DNA of 6,384 nucleotides from Gemmatimonadota bacterium (GTDB lineage Bacteria > Gemmatimonadota > Gemmatimonadetes > Longimicrobiales > Longimicrobiaceae): the NCBI GenBank assembly GCA_019348475.1, contig JAHWJJ010000276.1, forward strand, positions 1 through 6,384, written 5' to 3'. The notes under the pieces are model-generated. The model made no database searches. It saw nothing but the letters and a program-made list of their open reading frames with translations, and had not been told where the DNA came from. Below are positions 1-6,384 of the stretch, piece after piece. Numbering within the stretch: the first letter of the stretch is position 1; each line of letters starts with the position of its first letter. The position numbers and the translations under genes are program-made.

Positions 1-2
1 CA

Positions 3-30
3 ACCTCCCCCAGGGGTTTTTGGGGGAGGT
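3..30. repeat. 10-bp inverted repeat (hairpin) at window start
   Basis: Bases 3-12 (ACCTCCCCCA) are the exact reverse complement of bases 21-30 (TGGGGGAGGT), leaving an 8-base loop, GGGGTTTT. The stem is almost all G:C and would be very stable on either strand. It is followed by two copies of GCGAGC (31-36 and 41-46) and a G-run (50-54). It could be the terminator of a gene beyond the left edge or one copy of a dispersed palindromic repeat. No run of T follows the stem on the plus strand, which weakens the terminator reading. I recall similar C-run/G-run hairpins between genes of Longimicrobium-type genomes, but this is memory, not a search. Confidence 0.7.
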
Positions 31-53
31 GCGAGCATAAGCGAGCGGAGGGG

Positions 54-67
54 GCTCGGCGCCGAGC
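54..67. repeat. 14-base perfect palindrome
   Basis: GCTCGGCGCCGAGC reads identically on both strands. It lies 86 bases before the aminotransferase start. It could be a binding site for a dimeric regulator or part of the repeat unit that begins at base 3. No promoter elements could be placed confidently around it, so its role is open. Confidence 0.4.
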
Positions 68-152
68 TCGCCACCGCGACGGACTTCTGGATCCGCCGTC
101 CGCCGCTTACCTTTCGACGGTTCCCCTGCCCTGCTCTCCCTGCTCGTCCCGG

Positions 153-1457
153 ATGCGCATGATCTCCCGCCGCCGCTTTCTCGCCTCCGCCGGCGCCGCA
201 CCGGCCGCCGCCCTGTTCGCGCCCTCCGGCCACGACGCGCTGCGGGAGATCACGCAGGTGCTGGCGCGGCATCCCGGCACGCCAGAGCAGGTCGCGCGGG
301 ACGAGGACTTCTGGTTCACCGTGCAGCAGGCGTTCACGGTGGATCGGTCCATCATCAACCTGAACAACGGCGGCGTAAGCCCCAGCCCCGCCATTGTGCA
401 GGACGCGATGAAGCGGCACCTGGACTTCAGCAACCAGGCGCCGGTCTACACCATGTGGCGCGTGCTGGAGCCGCAGCGCGAGGGGGTGCGCGCGGGGCTG
501 GCGCGGATGTTCGGCTGCGACGCGGAGGAGGTGGCGGTCACGCGGGGTGCGTCCGAGAGCCTGCAGATCCTGCAGGGCGGCCTGGACCTGCGTCCGGGCG
601 ACGAGGTGGTGACCAGCGACCAGGACTATCCGCGCATGATCACGACCTGGCAGCAGCGGCAGCGGCGGGAAGGGATCGTGCTGCGGCAGGTGTCGCTCCC
701 CGTGCCGGCGGAGGACCCGGGGGAGGTGGTGCGGCGCTTCGAGGCCGCGATCACCCCGCGCACCCGGTTGATCCACATGTGCCACATGATCAACCTGACG
801 GGGCAGATCCTGCCGGTGCACGCGGTGGTGGAGATGGCGCGCCGGCGCGGGCTTCCGGTGATCGTGGACGGCGCCCACGCCTTCGCGCACTTTCCGTTTA
901 CCCGCGACGAGCTGGGCTGCGACTACTACGCCAGCAGCCTGCACAAGTGGCTGTTCGCGCCGCACGGCACGGGGCTGCTGTACGTGCGCCGCGACCGCAT
1001 TTCCGGCGTGTGGCCGCTTCAGGCGGCTGAGGCGCGGCTGGACGCCGACATCCGCAAGTTCGAGGAGATCGGCACGCACCCCGCGGCCAACTTCCTGGCT
1101 GTGGCGGAGGCGCTCGCGTTTTCGGAGGGGATCGGGCTGGCGCGGAAGGCCGCGCGGATGGTGTGGTTGCGCGACCGCTGGGCCCGCGCGCTGATCCGCC
1201 ACGACCGCGTGCGGATGAACACCAGCCTGCGTCCCGGGTTCGCCGTGGGCCTGGCGAACTTCAGCATCGACGGCATCGACCCCGGCGCCCTGGTGCAGCA
1301 CCTGTGGGCGCGGCACCGAATCCTGGCCACGCCCATCAAGCACGCCGCGGTCGAGGGCGTCCGCGTCACCCCCAGCGTCTACACCACCCCCGCGGAGATC
1401 GACGTCTTCATCGCCGCGGTGGAAAAGGTGATCCGGGACGGACTGCCGGCGGCGTGA
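153..1457 (+). CDS. Tat-signal aminotransferase class V-fold PLP enzyme
   Basis: The 434-aa product belongs to the fold-type I PLP enzymes of the class V aminotransferase / isopenicillin N epimerase / cysteine desulfurase group. It starts with a twin-arginine-type leader (SRRRFL at residues 5-10, then an Ala-rich segment to about 22), so it is predicted to be exported folded. Core motifs are in the expected order: NLNNGG near 69-74, the cofactor phosphate-binding TRGASESL at 130-137, NLTG at 214-217, VDGAHAF at 238-244 with Asp239 to pair with the pyridine nitrogen, and SLHKW at 262-266 with Lys265 as the Schiff-base lysine. The C-terminal small domain runs to the end without truncation. The ATG at 153 is used; the in-frame ATG at 159 would remove two residues and keeps the Tat motif. 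Neither has a good Shine-Dalgarno, and 121-150 is a pyrimidine-rich tract. The substrate cannot be told; a cysteine desulfurase role is less likely because export is predicted and no isc/suf genes are nearby. Confidence 0.95.
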   Translation: MRMISRRRFLASAGAAPAAALFAPSGHDALREITQVLARHPGTPEQVARDEDFWFTVQQAFTVDRSIINLNNGGVSPSPAIVQDAMKRHLDFSNQAPVYTMWRVLEPQREGVRAGLARMFGCDAEEVAVTRGASESLQILQGGLDLRPGDEVVTSDQDYPRMITTWQQRQRREGIVLRQVSLPVPAEDPGEVVRRFEAAITPRTRLIHMCHMINLTGQILPVHAVVEMARRRGLPVIVDGAHAFAHFPFTRDELGCDYYASSLHKWLFAPHGTGLLYVRRDRISGVWPLQAAEARLDADIRKFEEIGTHPAANFLAVAEALAFSEGIGLARKAARMVWLRDRWARALIRHDRVRMNTSLRPGFAVGLANFSIDGIDPGALVQHLWARHRILATPIKHAAVEGVRVTPSVYTTPAEIDVFIAAVEKVIRDGLPAA

Positions 1458-1475
1458 GTGGGCCATGCGCGGAAA

Positions 1476-1622
1476 ATGATCCTCCACACGAGGCGCTTGA
1501 CCACGGTCCACGGGCCCGCCGGCTTTAAGGCGCGGCAGATCGGTCCCGACTGGATCCTGGGGACGGTGGCCGATAGCCTGGACGCCGAACACGTGCGCAT
1601 CTACGGCATCCGGCACGAGTAA
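1476..1622 (+). CDS. Probable small protein, 48 aa (54 aa from GTG at 1458)
   Basis: An open frame runs from ATG 1476 to TAA 1620-1622, and can be extended to a GTG at 1458 that directly abuts the TGA of the aminotransferase gene in the same frame. About 44 of 48 codons end in G or C, the bias expected of real genes here. The frame closes five bases before a strong hairpin terminator, as a last gene of a unit would. The product begins MILHTRRLTTVHG, includes FKARQIGPDWILGTV, and ends YGIRHE. It is basic at the N-terminus and has no membrane segment, Cys or recognisable domain. It is either the second gene of a two-gene transcript or, less likely, a C-terminal extension of the aminotransferase reached only by stop-codon readthrough or lost through a TGA mutation. 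No clear ribosome binding site decides between the two starts. Function unknown. Confidence 0.5.
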   Translation: MILHTRRLTTVHGPAGFKARQIGPDWILGTVADSLDAEHVRIYGIRHE

Positions 1623-1626
1623 CCCA

Positions 1627-1656
1627 GCGGGGGAAGGCAGCCGAGCCTTCCCCCGC
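1627..1656. terminator. Strong 12-bp hairpin between convergent genes
   Basis: GCGGGGGAAGGC (1627-1638) pairs perfectly with GCCTTCCCCCGC (1645-1656) around the 6-base loop AGCCGA. On the plus strand it starts five bases after the small ORF stop and is followed by CCGTTCTTCTT, a modest T-rich tail. On the minus strand it lies 47 bases beyond the SRPBCC stop codon. The position between two converging genes suggests a terminator serving both directions. Confidence 0.75.
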
Positions 1657-1703
1657 CCGTTCTTCTTCGGGCACCGCTGGTCTTTCGCCCGCCGCAGCCC
1701 AGG

Positions 1704-2201
1704 TCACCGCACACGTGAGGACGCAGGCGTCAGAAACTGCCGCCATTCCTCCGACTCGGCCACACGCTTGATGACGGCGTTGCGGCGCTCCAGAAACCGC
1801 GTCATGTACCGCCGCAGCACGAGCATCTCCACAATGCGGCCCAGGACCCCGAGCGGCGCTGCGAATCGGAAGTCATCGCGCAGCACGGTGCCGCCGTCCG
1901 GCGCCGCATCGAACCAATGGTCGTGCTCCATCCACGCGAACGCGCCGCGCACCATCACGTCCTGGAACCAGCGCGGCCGGTCGTAGCCGCTGATCCGGCT
2001 GGTGAGGCGCTGGCGCACGCCCAGGTGCCGCGCGCGCCACGTCACCGTCTCGCCCGGCCCGATCAGACCGCTCATCCGCCCGGCGACCGGCTCCTCGCCC
2101 GTCCAGTCCAGTGAGCGCGCGTGCAGGTCGATGCTGCACGCCAGGTCGAACACGCGCTCGGTCGGGGCATGGATGTGCGTCGAGAGCTGGATCGTGATCA
2201 C
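1704..2201 (-). CDS. SRPBCC (START/Bet v1-fold) family protein
   Basis: This 165-aa protein fits the SRPBCC superfamily of small proteins with a deep hydrophobic ligand pocket. It opens with a beta strand (ITIQLSTHIHAP), then the helix-forming ERVFDLACSIDLHARS, a GLIGPGETVTWRARHLG block near 45-61, the FQDVMVRGAFAWMEHDHWF strand near 79-97, GGTVLRDDFRF near 103-113, and a long C-terminal helix ending about residue 156 that would close the pocket. I chose the GTG at 2201 because family members begin just before this first strand and because GAGG sits five bases upstream (2207-2210). An in-frame GTG at 2258 would add 19 Pro/Gly/Trp-rich residues that look like non-coding sequence. No catalytic residue set or signal peptide is visible; it is probably cytosolic. 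Ligand unknown. It lies 111 bases after the nucleotidyltransferase gene, so it could share its transcript, but a GC-rich hairpin lies between them. Confidence 0.85.
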   Translation of the reverse strand: MITIQLSTHIHAPTERVFDLACSIDLHARSLDWTGEEPVAGRMSGLIGPGETVTWRARHLGVRQRLTSRISGYDRPRWFQDVMVRGAFAWMEHDHWFDAAPDGGTVLRDDFRFAAPLGVLGRIVEMLVLRRYMTRFLERRNAVIKRVAESEEWRQFLTPASSRVR

Positions 2202-2206
2202 GCGCC

Positions 2207-2210
2207 CCTC
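2207..2210 (-). promoter_or_regulatory. Ribosome binding site deciding the SRPBCC start
   Basis: On the minus strand GATGAGGGGCGC precedes the GTG at 2201. GAGG is spaced five bases from the start codon. No comparable site precedes the upstream GTG at 2258, so this supports the shorter protein. Confidence 0.5.
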
Positions 2211-2287
2211 ATCCGGCCAGTGCCACGGCCCCGGCCCGCGCGGTCGTTCGTAACGCACCCGCGGGGTTGGAGCCGGTGGCGACGAAT

Positions 2288-2312
2288 GCGCGCGTGACAG
2301 CGCGCCGCGCGC
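2288..2312 (-). terminator. GC-only hairpin after the nucleotidyltransferase stop
   Basis: GCGCGCG (2288-2294) pairs with CGCGCGC (2306-2312) around 11 bases, and an alternative inner pairing (2290-2294 with 2301-2305) exists. It begins immediately after the stop codon at 2313-2315 in the direction of transcription. There is no T tract after it, so it may be only a weak or Rho-assisted terminator, or a chance alternating G/C run. Confidence 0.3.
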
Positions 2313-2900
2313 TTAATCGAAGCCAGCCTGGTGGAGGGCGCGAATCAGCAGATCGTCGACACCCATGTGTGTCGCGAGATCGTTCATGTATTCGCGATCG
2401 AGTTCCTGGCCACGCACGGCGAGGACGTTGATCGCATCCGTCCACTGCCGTTCGGATACATGGTCGCCCAGGCGATACCAGTACAGCTTCTGAACGACCG
2501 TATCTTCGGCACTTGCGAGAGTGATCGTCGTACCAGGAGCCTGCGGGGGAACGTAGGGCCGCCCACGCTCGAGTTCCCGGGCGGTGGCGACATCGTCCTT
2601 CGCAACGAATACGTCAACCTTGAACAGAGTATTCAGGTGGATGACGTTGAACGTCGAACGTCGGCGTACGGCGTCGCGGATGGCGGGCTCATCGAGGTAG
2701 AAATCACTTCGAAGAGCCGCCACCAGTGCCTGGACGTGCTCCGGCCGCACATCCGCGACCACGTCCACGTCCTGTGTCGCGCGAGGTTTTCCATAGATAG
2801 AGCTCGCGATGGACCCGCCGACAACGTATGGAATCGCAAGGCGGTCAAGCACTGAAATCACCTGGAGCGTGACCGCGAGCGCCTCGTCCATGACGCTCAC
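2313..2900 (-). CDS. Nucleotidyltransferase-fold protein, AbiEii/MNT-like
   Basis: This 195-aa protein has the polymerase-beta-type nucleotidyltransferase signature: GGS at residues 28-30, then DVD at 44-46 in TQDVDVV, and a third acidic residue at Asp96 in KVDVF. The two acids after GGS plus the third on a following strand are the metal-binding set, so it looks catalytically competent. A second conserved-looking block, EDTVVQKLYWYR (132-143) followed by SERQWTDAINVL (149-160), is typical of AbiEii-like and related stand-alone nucleotidyltransferases. The C-terminal third is helical. The GTG at 2900 overlaps the upstream stop as GTGA and has GGAGG ten bases before it; the ATG three codons later is too far from that site. 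Relatives transfer nucleotides to RNA, tRNA or proteins, several as toxins; the target here is unknown. GC is about 62% by hand count of several rows, below carB (67-78%), which hints at acquisition. Confidence 0.85.
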   Translation of the reverse strand: MSVMDEALAVTLQVISVLDRLAIPYVVGGSIASSIYGKPRATQDVDVVADVRPEHVQALVAALRSDFYLDEPAIRDAVRRRSTFNVIHLNTLFKVDVFVAKDDVATARELERGRPYVPPQAPGTTITLASAEDTVVQKLYWYRLGDHVSERQWTDAINVLAVRGQELDREYMNDLATHMGVDDLLIRALHQAGFD

Positions 2901-3160
2901 CAGCCCTTTTCCTCCGGATCCCAGCCGAACGCCTTGATCATCGTCTCCCGTCCGAGACGAAGCGCTCCCAGGCGCAGGCGCATCTCGCGTTCCGGGATCT
3001 CGCCATAATCGGCGGTGATCCTGGCGCGCTGAAGCTGCTCGATCATGCGGTTCAGCGAGAACACGCGCTCCAGCTTGGCTGTGGGCGACATGCGCCGGTA
3101 GCCCTCGATCAAGAAGCGCTCGGCTTCGGGCGACGTGTCGGAGAGGGGGAGCTTGTGCAT
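2897..3160 (-). CDS. Small helical protein coupled to the nucleotidyltransferase
   Basis: This 87-aa product begins MHKLPLSDTSPEAERF and ends AFGWDPEEKGW. It is rich in Arg, Glu and Leu, has no Cys, no signal peptide and no membrane segment, and looks like two or three helices (about 11-22, 26-48 and 55-75) with an EREMRLRLGALRLGRE stretch at 57-72. The frame is open up to 3349, but codons before 3160 give a Pro/Arg/His-rich sequence unlike a protein, so the ATG at 3160 is preferred; it has no good Shine-Dalgarno. Its stop TGA (2897-2899) overlaps the GTG of the nucleotidyltransferase, so the two are translationally coupled and made in a fixed ratio. I recall similar small proteins ending in FGWDP next to such nucleotidyltransferases in other phyla. 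A partner, adaptor or antitoxin role is an inference; no DNA-binding motif is evident. Confidence 0.75.
   Translation of the reverse strand: MHKLPLSDTSPEAERFLIEGYRRMSPTAKLERVFSLNRMIEQLQRARITADYGEIPEREMRLRLGALRLGRETMIKAFGWDPEEKGW
2911..2915 (-). promoter_or_regulatory. Shine-Dalgarno for the nucleotidyltransferase GTG start
   Basis: GGAGG on the minus strand lies ten bases before the GTG at 2900 and inside the last codons of the 87-aa gene (the Pro-Glu-Glu codons). It fixes the start at the GTG instead of the ATG at 2891, and shows that the second gene can also initiate on its own. Confidence 0.65.
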
Positions 3161-3363
3161 CGCAGGTGCTGATGGCCGCAAGGTTCTGCGTGAATATGGC
3201 CCCACAATCCTATGATTCGAGGCGATGGGAGCTGGGCGCGATCCCAGGATTGCACGAAAGGCTGGGCGCGCGCCGTGGCGGATGAAGTGCGGCTGGGAAA
3301 CGTAATGTCCGCCTTCGCGGACCGCTCCTGCCGCGCGCTCCGGGGGCACACCCCACGCCGTTG

Positions 3364-3388
3364 AAGCCCCGCGCAGTTTGCGGGGCTT
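3364..3388 (-). terminator. Hairpin downstream of carB, likely terminator
   Basis: AAGCCCCGC (3364-3372) and GCGGGGCTT (3380-3388) form a perfect 9-bp stem with a 7-base loop. It lies 112 bases past the carB stop in the direction of carB transcription, with the stem bottom made of A:T pairs but no long T run after it. It is the best candidate for carB transcript ending and would insulate the downstream cassette. It may also be a dispersed repeat. Confidence 0.55.
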
Positions 3389-3399
3389 ACCGCAGTCTC

Positions 3400-3418
3400 A
3401 GCGGCGGCTTCAGCCGCT
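3400..3418. repeat. Second hairpin after carB
   Basis: AGCGGC (3400-3405) can pair with GCCGCT (3413-3418), or GCGGC (3404-3408) with GCCGC (3413-3417) around the tetraloop TTCA. It lies 11 bases from the 3364-3388 hairpin and shares the GGCTT(C) core with it, so the two look like one composite intergenic element. Confidence 0.45.
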
Positions 3419-3499
3419 CACGACGGGTGGCGACCGCCGGGAAGGACGCTCGCTGCCGTGGCTCGCGATCACCGGGGCCATCGTCCCACACCGCAACCC

Positions 3500-6384
3500 T
3501 CACGCCCCCGCCCCTACCAGATGCCCCGTGCGCTCCTGGATGCTGCGCACCTCGCGCGTGCGGCTGCGCAGGGCGCTGATGGCGTCGACGGCGGCTTCGG
3601 CGGCGGACATAGTGGTGATGTACGGCACCCTGTACGCGATCGCCGCGCGGCGAGCCGTGTAGTCGTCGTACTGGCTCTGCTTGCCCAGCGGCGTGTTGAT
3701 CAGCAGCGCCACGTCGCCACTGATGATGTGGTCGGCCATGTTGGGCCGCCCCTCGTTCACCTTGAAGATCACGTCGCAGGGAATGCCGCGCTGCCTGAGG
3801 TACCGCGCCGTGCCGCTGGTGGCCTGGATGCGGAAGCCCATGTCGTGCAGCCGGCGCGCGATGGGCGTGACGGTGCGCTTGTCGCGGTCGTTCACCGTGA
3901 CCACCACGGTGCCCTGCGAGGGCAGGTCCATCCCCGCGCTGGTCTGCGCCTTGGCGAACGCCATCCCGAAGCTGTCGTCGAAGCCCATCGCCTCGCCCGT
4001 CGACCGCATCTCCGGGCCCAGCAGCGTGTCGCCCTCCAGCTTGTTGAAGGGGAACACGCTCTCCTTGACCGCCACGCCGCCCACGGGGATCTCGTCCGGG
4101 AGGTTGAAGTCGGCCAGCCGCTCGCCCCCCATCAGCCGCGCGGCGATGCGGGCGATCTGCACCCCCGTCGCCTTGCTGACGAAGGGGACGGTCCGCGACG
4201 CGCGCGGGTTCACCTCGATCACGTACACCTGCCCCTGGAACACGGCGTACTGCACGTTGATCAGCCCCACGACGCCCAGCTCCAGCGCGAAGCGGCGCGT
4301 GTGCTCGCGCATCTCCTGCACCTCGGCGTCGCCCAGCAGGTAGGGCGGCAGCACCTGCGCGCTGTCGCCGCTGTGGATGCCGGCCTCCTCGATGTGCTGC
4401 ATCACCCCCGCGATCACCACCGTCTCGCCGTCGCACAGCGCGTCCACGTCCGCCTCGAAGGCGTCTTCCAGAAAGCGGTCGATCAGCACGGGGCGGTCGT
4501 GGCTCACGCCCACGGCCGTCTCGAAGTAGTCGCGCAGCCCGCCCTCGTCGTAGACGATCACCATCCCCCGCCCGCCCAGCACATAGCTGGGGCGGACCAG
4601 CACGGGATAGCCGATGCGGCCCGCGATCTCCGCGGCCTGCTCCAGGCTCGTCGCCAGGCCGTTGGGCGGCTGGCGGACGCCCAGCGAGCGCGCCAGCTCC
4701 TCGAAGCGCTCGCGGTCCTCCGCGCGGTCGATGGCCTCGACCGGCGTGCCGAGGATCTTGACGCCGAGGCGTTCCAGCGGCTGCGCCAGCTTGAGCGGGG
4801 TCTGCCCGCCCATCTGCAGGATCACCCCCTCCGGCTGCTCCAGGCGCACGATCTCGATCACGTCCTCCAGCGTCAGCGGCTCGAAGTACAGCTTGTCGCT
4901 GATGTCGAAGTCGGTGGAGTTGGTCTCCGGGTTGGAGTTGACCATGATGGTCTCGAACCCCGCGTCGCGCAGCGCCAGCGCGGCCTGCACGCAGCAGTAG
5001 TCGAACTCCACGCCCTGTCCGATGCGGATGGGCCCCGAGCCCAGGATCACCACCTTGCGCCGGTCCGACCGCTCGGACTCGTTCTCGTCCGCGTAGGTGC
5101 TGTAGAGGTACGGCGTAAGCGCGGGGAACTCGCCGGCGCAGGTGTCCACGCGGTTGTAGACCGGGTGGATCTCCATCCCCCAGCGCCGCTCGCGGACGGC
5201 GTCCTCCGTCTCGCCGCGGATGCGCGCCAGCTGCACGTCGCTGAAGCCCATCCGCTTCATCCGCAGCATCGCGTCGCGATCCACCGAATCCAGCGCCGCG
5301 TACTCGCGCTCTGCCTGGACCAGCTGCTCCAGCTGGGCGACGAACCAGGGGTCGATGAACGTCAGCTCCGCCACCTCCGCGGCCGAGAAGCCGGTCTCGA
5401 GCGCGCGCTTCATCTGGTAGTACCGCTCCGGTGTGGGGCGGCGCAGGGCACGGCGCAGCGTCTCGACGTGCTCGTCCTCCAGCCGGTCCTCCTTGAGCGT
5501 GCCCGTCTCCCACCCGCTGCGGCCGACTTCGAGGGCGCGGATCGCCTTCTGCCACGCCATCTTGAACGTACGCCCGATGGCCATCGACTCGCCGACGGCC
5601 TTCATCTGCACCCCCAGGGTGGCATCCGCCGCGGGGAACTTCTCGAAGGCGAAGCGGGGGAACTTGACGACCACGTAGTCCAGCACCGGCTCGAACGACG
5701 CCGGCGTGCTGGCGGTGATGGCGTTCGGCAGCTCGTCCAGCGTGTAGCCCACGGCCAGCTTGGCGCCGATGCGGGCGATGGGGTAGCCGGTCGCCTTGGA
5801 CGCGAGCGCGGAGGAGCGGCTGACGCGCGGGTTCATCTCCACGACCAGCATCTCGCCGTTGGCGGGGTTGATCGCGAACTGCACGTTGCACCCGCCCGCC
5901 TCGACTCCGATCTCGCGGATGATGGCGATGGCCGCGTCGCGCATCAGCTGGTACTCCACGTCCGACAGCGTCTGCGCCGGCGCCACGGTGACGGAGTCGC
6001 CCGTGTGCACGCCCATGGCGTCGACGTTCTCGATCGAGCAGATGATGACGACGTTGTCGGCTCCGTCGCGCATCACCTCCAGCTCGTACTCCTTCCACCC
6101 GATGACGGAGCGGTCGATGAGCACCTCGTGCACGGGGCTCTGGTCCAGGCCACGCCGCACCTGCTCCTCGAACTCCTCGCGGTTGTACGCGATGCCGCCG
6201 CCGGTGCCGCCCAGGGTGAAGCTGGGGCGGATGATGGCCGGGTAATTGGTGTCCTCGACGATGCGGAACGCGTCCTCCAGCGAGCGCGCGAACCCGCCGT
6301 GCGGCACGTGCAGGCCGATGCGGTCCATGGCCTTGGCGAACTCGCTGCGGTCCTCGGCCATGCGGATGGCGCGCGCGTTGGCGC
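3500..6384 (-). CDS. carB: Carbamoyl-phosphate synthase large subunit (N-terminus cut by window)
   Basis: CarB makes carbamoyl phosphate from bicarbonate, two ATP and ammonia tunnelled from the glutaminase subunit CarA, feeding pyrimidine and arginine synthesis in the cytosol. The frame is open to the window edge; by comparison with E. coli CarB as I remember it, about 117 residues are missing and the full protein would be about 1,077 aa (E. coli 1,073). Counting residues from the internal Met at 6361, the order is: first ATP-grasp half (to about 280), oligomerisation domain (about 281-430), second synthetase half (about 435-800) and MGS-like allosteric domain (about 815-953). First-half E175/N177/R179 and second-half E716/N718/R720 match the metal- and ATP-binding residues E299/N301/R303 and E841/N843/R845. 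Ornithine-site residues E658, D666, E767, Y914 and T916 are kept. In the UMP site K828, T848, T851, K867 and N889 are kept, but Pro891 replaces Thr1017. carA is not in the window. Confidence 0.99.
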   Translation of the reverse strand, partial: ANARAIRMAEDRSEFAKAMDRIGLHVPHGGFARSLEDAFRIVEDTNYPAIIRPSFTLGGTGGGIAYNREEFEEQVRRGLDQSPVHEVLIDRSVIGWKEYELEVMRDGADNVVIICSIENVDAMGVHTGDSVTVAPAQTLSDVEYQLMRDAAIAIIREIGVEAGGCNVQFAINPANGEMLVVEMNPRVSRSSALASKATGYPIARIGAKLAVGYTLDELPNAITASTPASFEPVLDYVVVKFPRFAFEKFPAADATLGVQMKAVGESMAIGRTFKMAWQKAIRALEVGRSGWETGTLKEDRLEDEHVETLRRALRRPTPERYYQMKRALETGFSAAEVAELTFIDPWFVAQLEQLVQAEREYAALDSVDRDAMLRMKRMGFSDVQLARIRGETEDAVRERRWGMEIHPVYNRVDTCAGEFPALTPYLYSTYADENESERSDRRKVVILGSGPIRIGQGVEFDYCCVQAALALRDAGFETIMVNSNPETNSTDFDISDKLYFEPLTLEDVIEIVRLEQPEGVILQMGGQTPLKLAQPLERLGVKILGTPVEAIDRAEDRERFEELARSLGVRQPPNGLATSLEQAAEIAGRIGYPVLVRPSYVLGGRGMVIVYDEGGLRDYFETAVGVSHDRPVLIDRFLEDAFEADVDALCDGETVVIAGVMQHIEEAGIHSGDSAQVLPPYLLGDAEVQEMREHTRRFALELGVVGLINVQYAVFQGQVYVIEVNPRASRTVPFVSKATGVQIARIAARLMGGERLADFNLPDEIPVGGVAVKESVFPFNKLEGDTLLGPEMRSTGEAMGFDDSFGMAFAKAQTSAGMDLPSQGTVVVTVNDRDKRTVTPIARRLHDMGFRIQATSGTARYLRQRGIPCDVIFKVNEGRPNMADHIISGDVALLINTPLGKQSQYDDYTARRAAIAYRVPYITTMSAAEAAVDAISALRSRTREVRSIQERTGHLVGAGA

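Larger units (their letters stand above)
3161..3499. other. Gene-free stretch between carB and the small-protein gene
   Basis: I see no credible gene in these 339 bases. The carB-proximal part carries two hairpins (3364-3388 and 3400-3418). The middle is GC-rich and featureless apart from two copies of GCTGGGCGCG (3231-3240 and 3261-3270). Bases 3183-3220 are the most AT-rich patch here; on the minus strand they contain TAGGAT (3207-3212) and CATATT, which could serve as a -10 element for the downstream two-gene cassette, but no matching -35 hexamer is convincing. A promoter for the cassette most likely lies in this patch, by position and composition only. Confidence 0.5.

Noticed and set aside
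13..54. Possible G-quadruplex from the G-runs at 13-16, 22-26 and 50-54
   Set aside because: Only three runs of three or more G occur, and the last is far from the others; the hairpin is the better explanation.
455..1030. A 191-codon plus-strand frame inside the aminotransferase gene
   Set aside because: The product is Ala/Gly/Arg repeats typical of an out-of-frame reading, fully inside a confident gene.
2202..2258. A 19-residue N-terminal extension of the SRPBCC protein from the GTG at 2258
   Set aside because: The extra residues are Pro/Gly/Trp-rich and precede the usual family start, while the GTG at 2201 has a suitably spaced GAGG.
2331..2855. A 174-codon plus-strand frame antisense to the nucleotidyltransferase
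   Set aside because: It has no recognisable domain, and the opposite strand carries a motif-bearing protein with a ribosome binding site and operon coupling.
3161..3349. A 63-residue N-terminal extension of the 87-aa protein
   Set aside because: The extension is rich in Pro, Arg and His without secondary-structure pattern and covers the likely promoter patch; the ATG at 3160 begins the protein-like sequence.
3681..4343. A 220-codon plus-strand frame antisense to carB
   Set aside because: Ser/Pro/Arg-rich shadow of the carB C-terminal domain with no motif of its own.
3387..6098. A 903-codon stop-free frame on the minus strand, overlapping carB out of frame
   Set aside because: Its product is an Arg/Gly/Ala-rich low-complexity sequence with no motif. 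carB in the other frame has every family motif. Long stop-free shadow frames are expected in GC-rich genes.

Overview
This is a GC-rich chromosomal window (most 60-base rows I hand-counted are 65-78% GC) from a bacterium. The carB sequence, the hairpin-rich intergenic repeats and the poor Shine-Dalgarno use at some starts remind me of Gemmatimonadota, perhaps a Longimicrobium-like organism. That placement is from memory and is not proven by the window. No rRNA, tRNA, CRISPR array, transposase or phage gene is visible.

Layout. Bases 1-152 hold no gene but do hold a strong inverted repeat and a 14-base palindrome. A Tat-signal-bearing class V (PLP) aminotransferase-family enzyme is encoded on the plus strand at 153-1457. 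A probable 48- to 54-codon small gene follows (to 1622), then a perfect 12-bp hairpin (1627-1656) that separates it from the convergent minus-strand genes. The rest of the window is on the minus strand. Reading in the direction of transcription it contains: carB (6384 to 3500, N-terminus cut off by the window edge), two hairpins just after carB, an AT-richer leader, a small 87-aa helical protein (3160-2897) coupled by a GTGA overlap to a 195-aa nucleotidyltransferase-fold protein (2900-2313), and an SRPBCC-fold protein (2201-1704).

Functionally, carB is a core gene for pyrimidine and arginine synthesis, and its ATP-grasp and allosteric-domain residues are almost all intact. The aminotransferase and the SRPBCC protein are accessory enzymes or binding proteins of unknown substrate. 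The pair at 2313-3160 is the best candidate for an under-described system. It is a compact, translationally coupled two-gene cassette with GC lower than carB (about 62% in the nucleotidyltransferase). It resembles in architecture the toxin-antitoxin-like pairs built around minimal nucleotidyltransferases, but the sequence alone does not prove that function.
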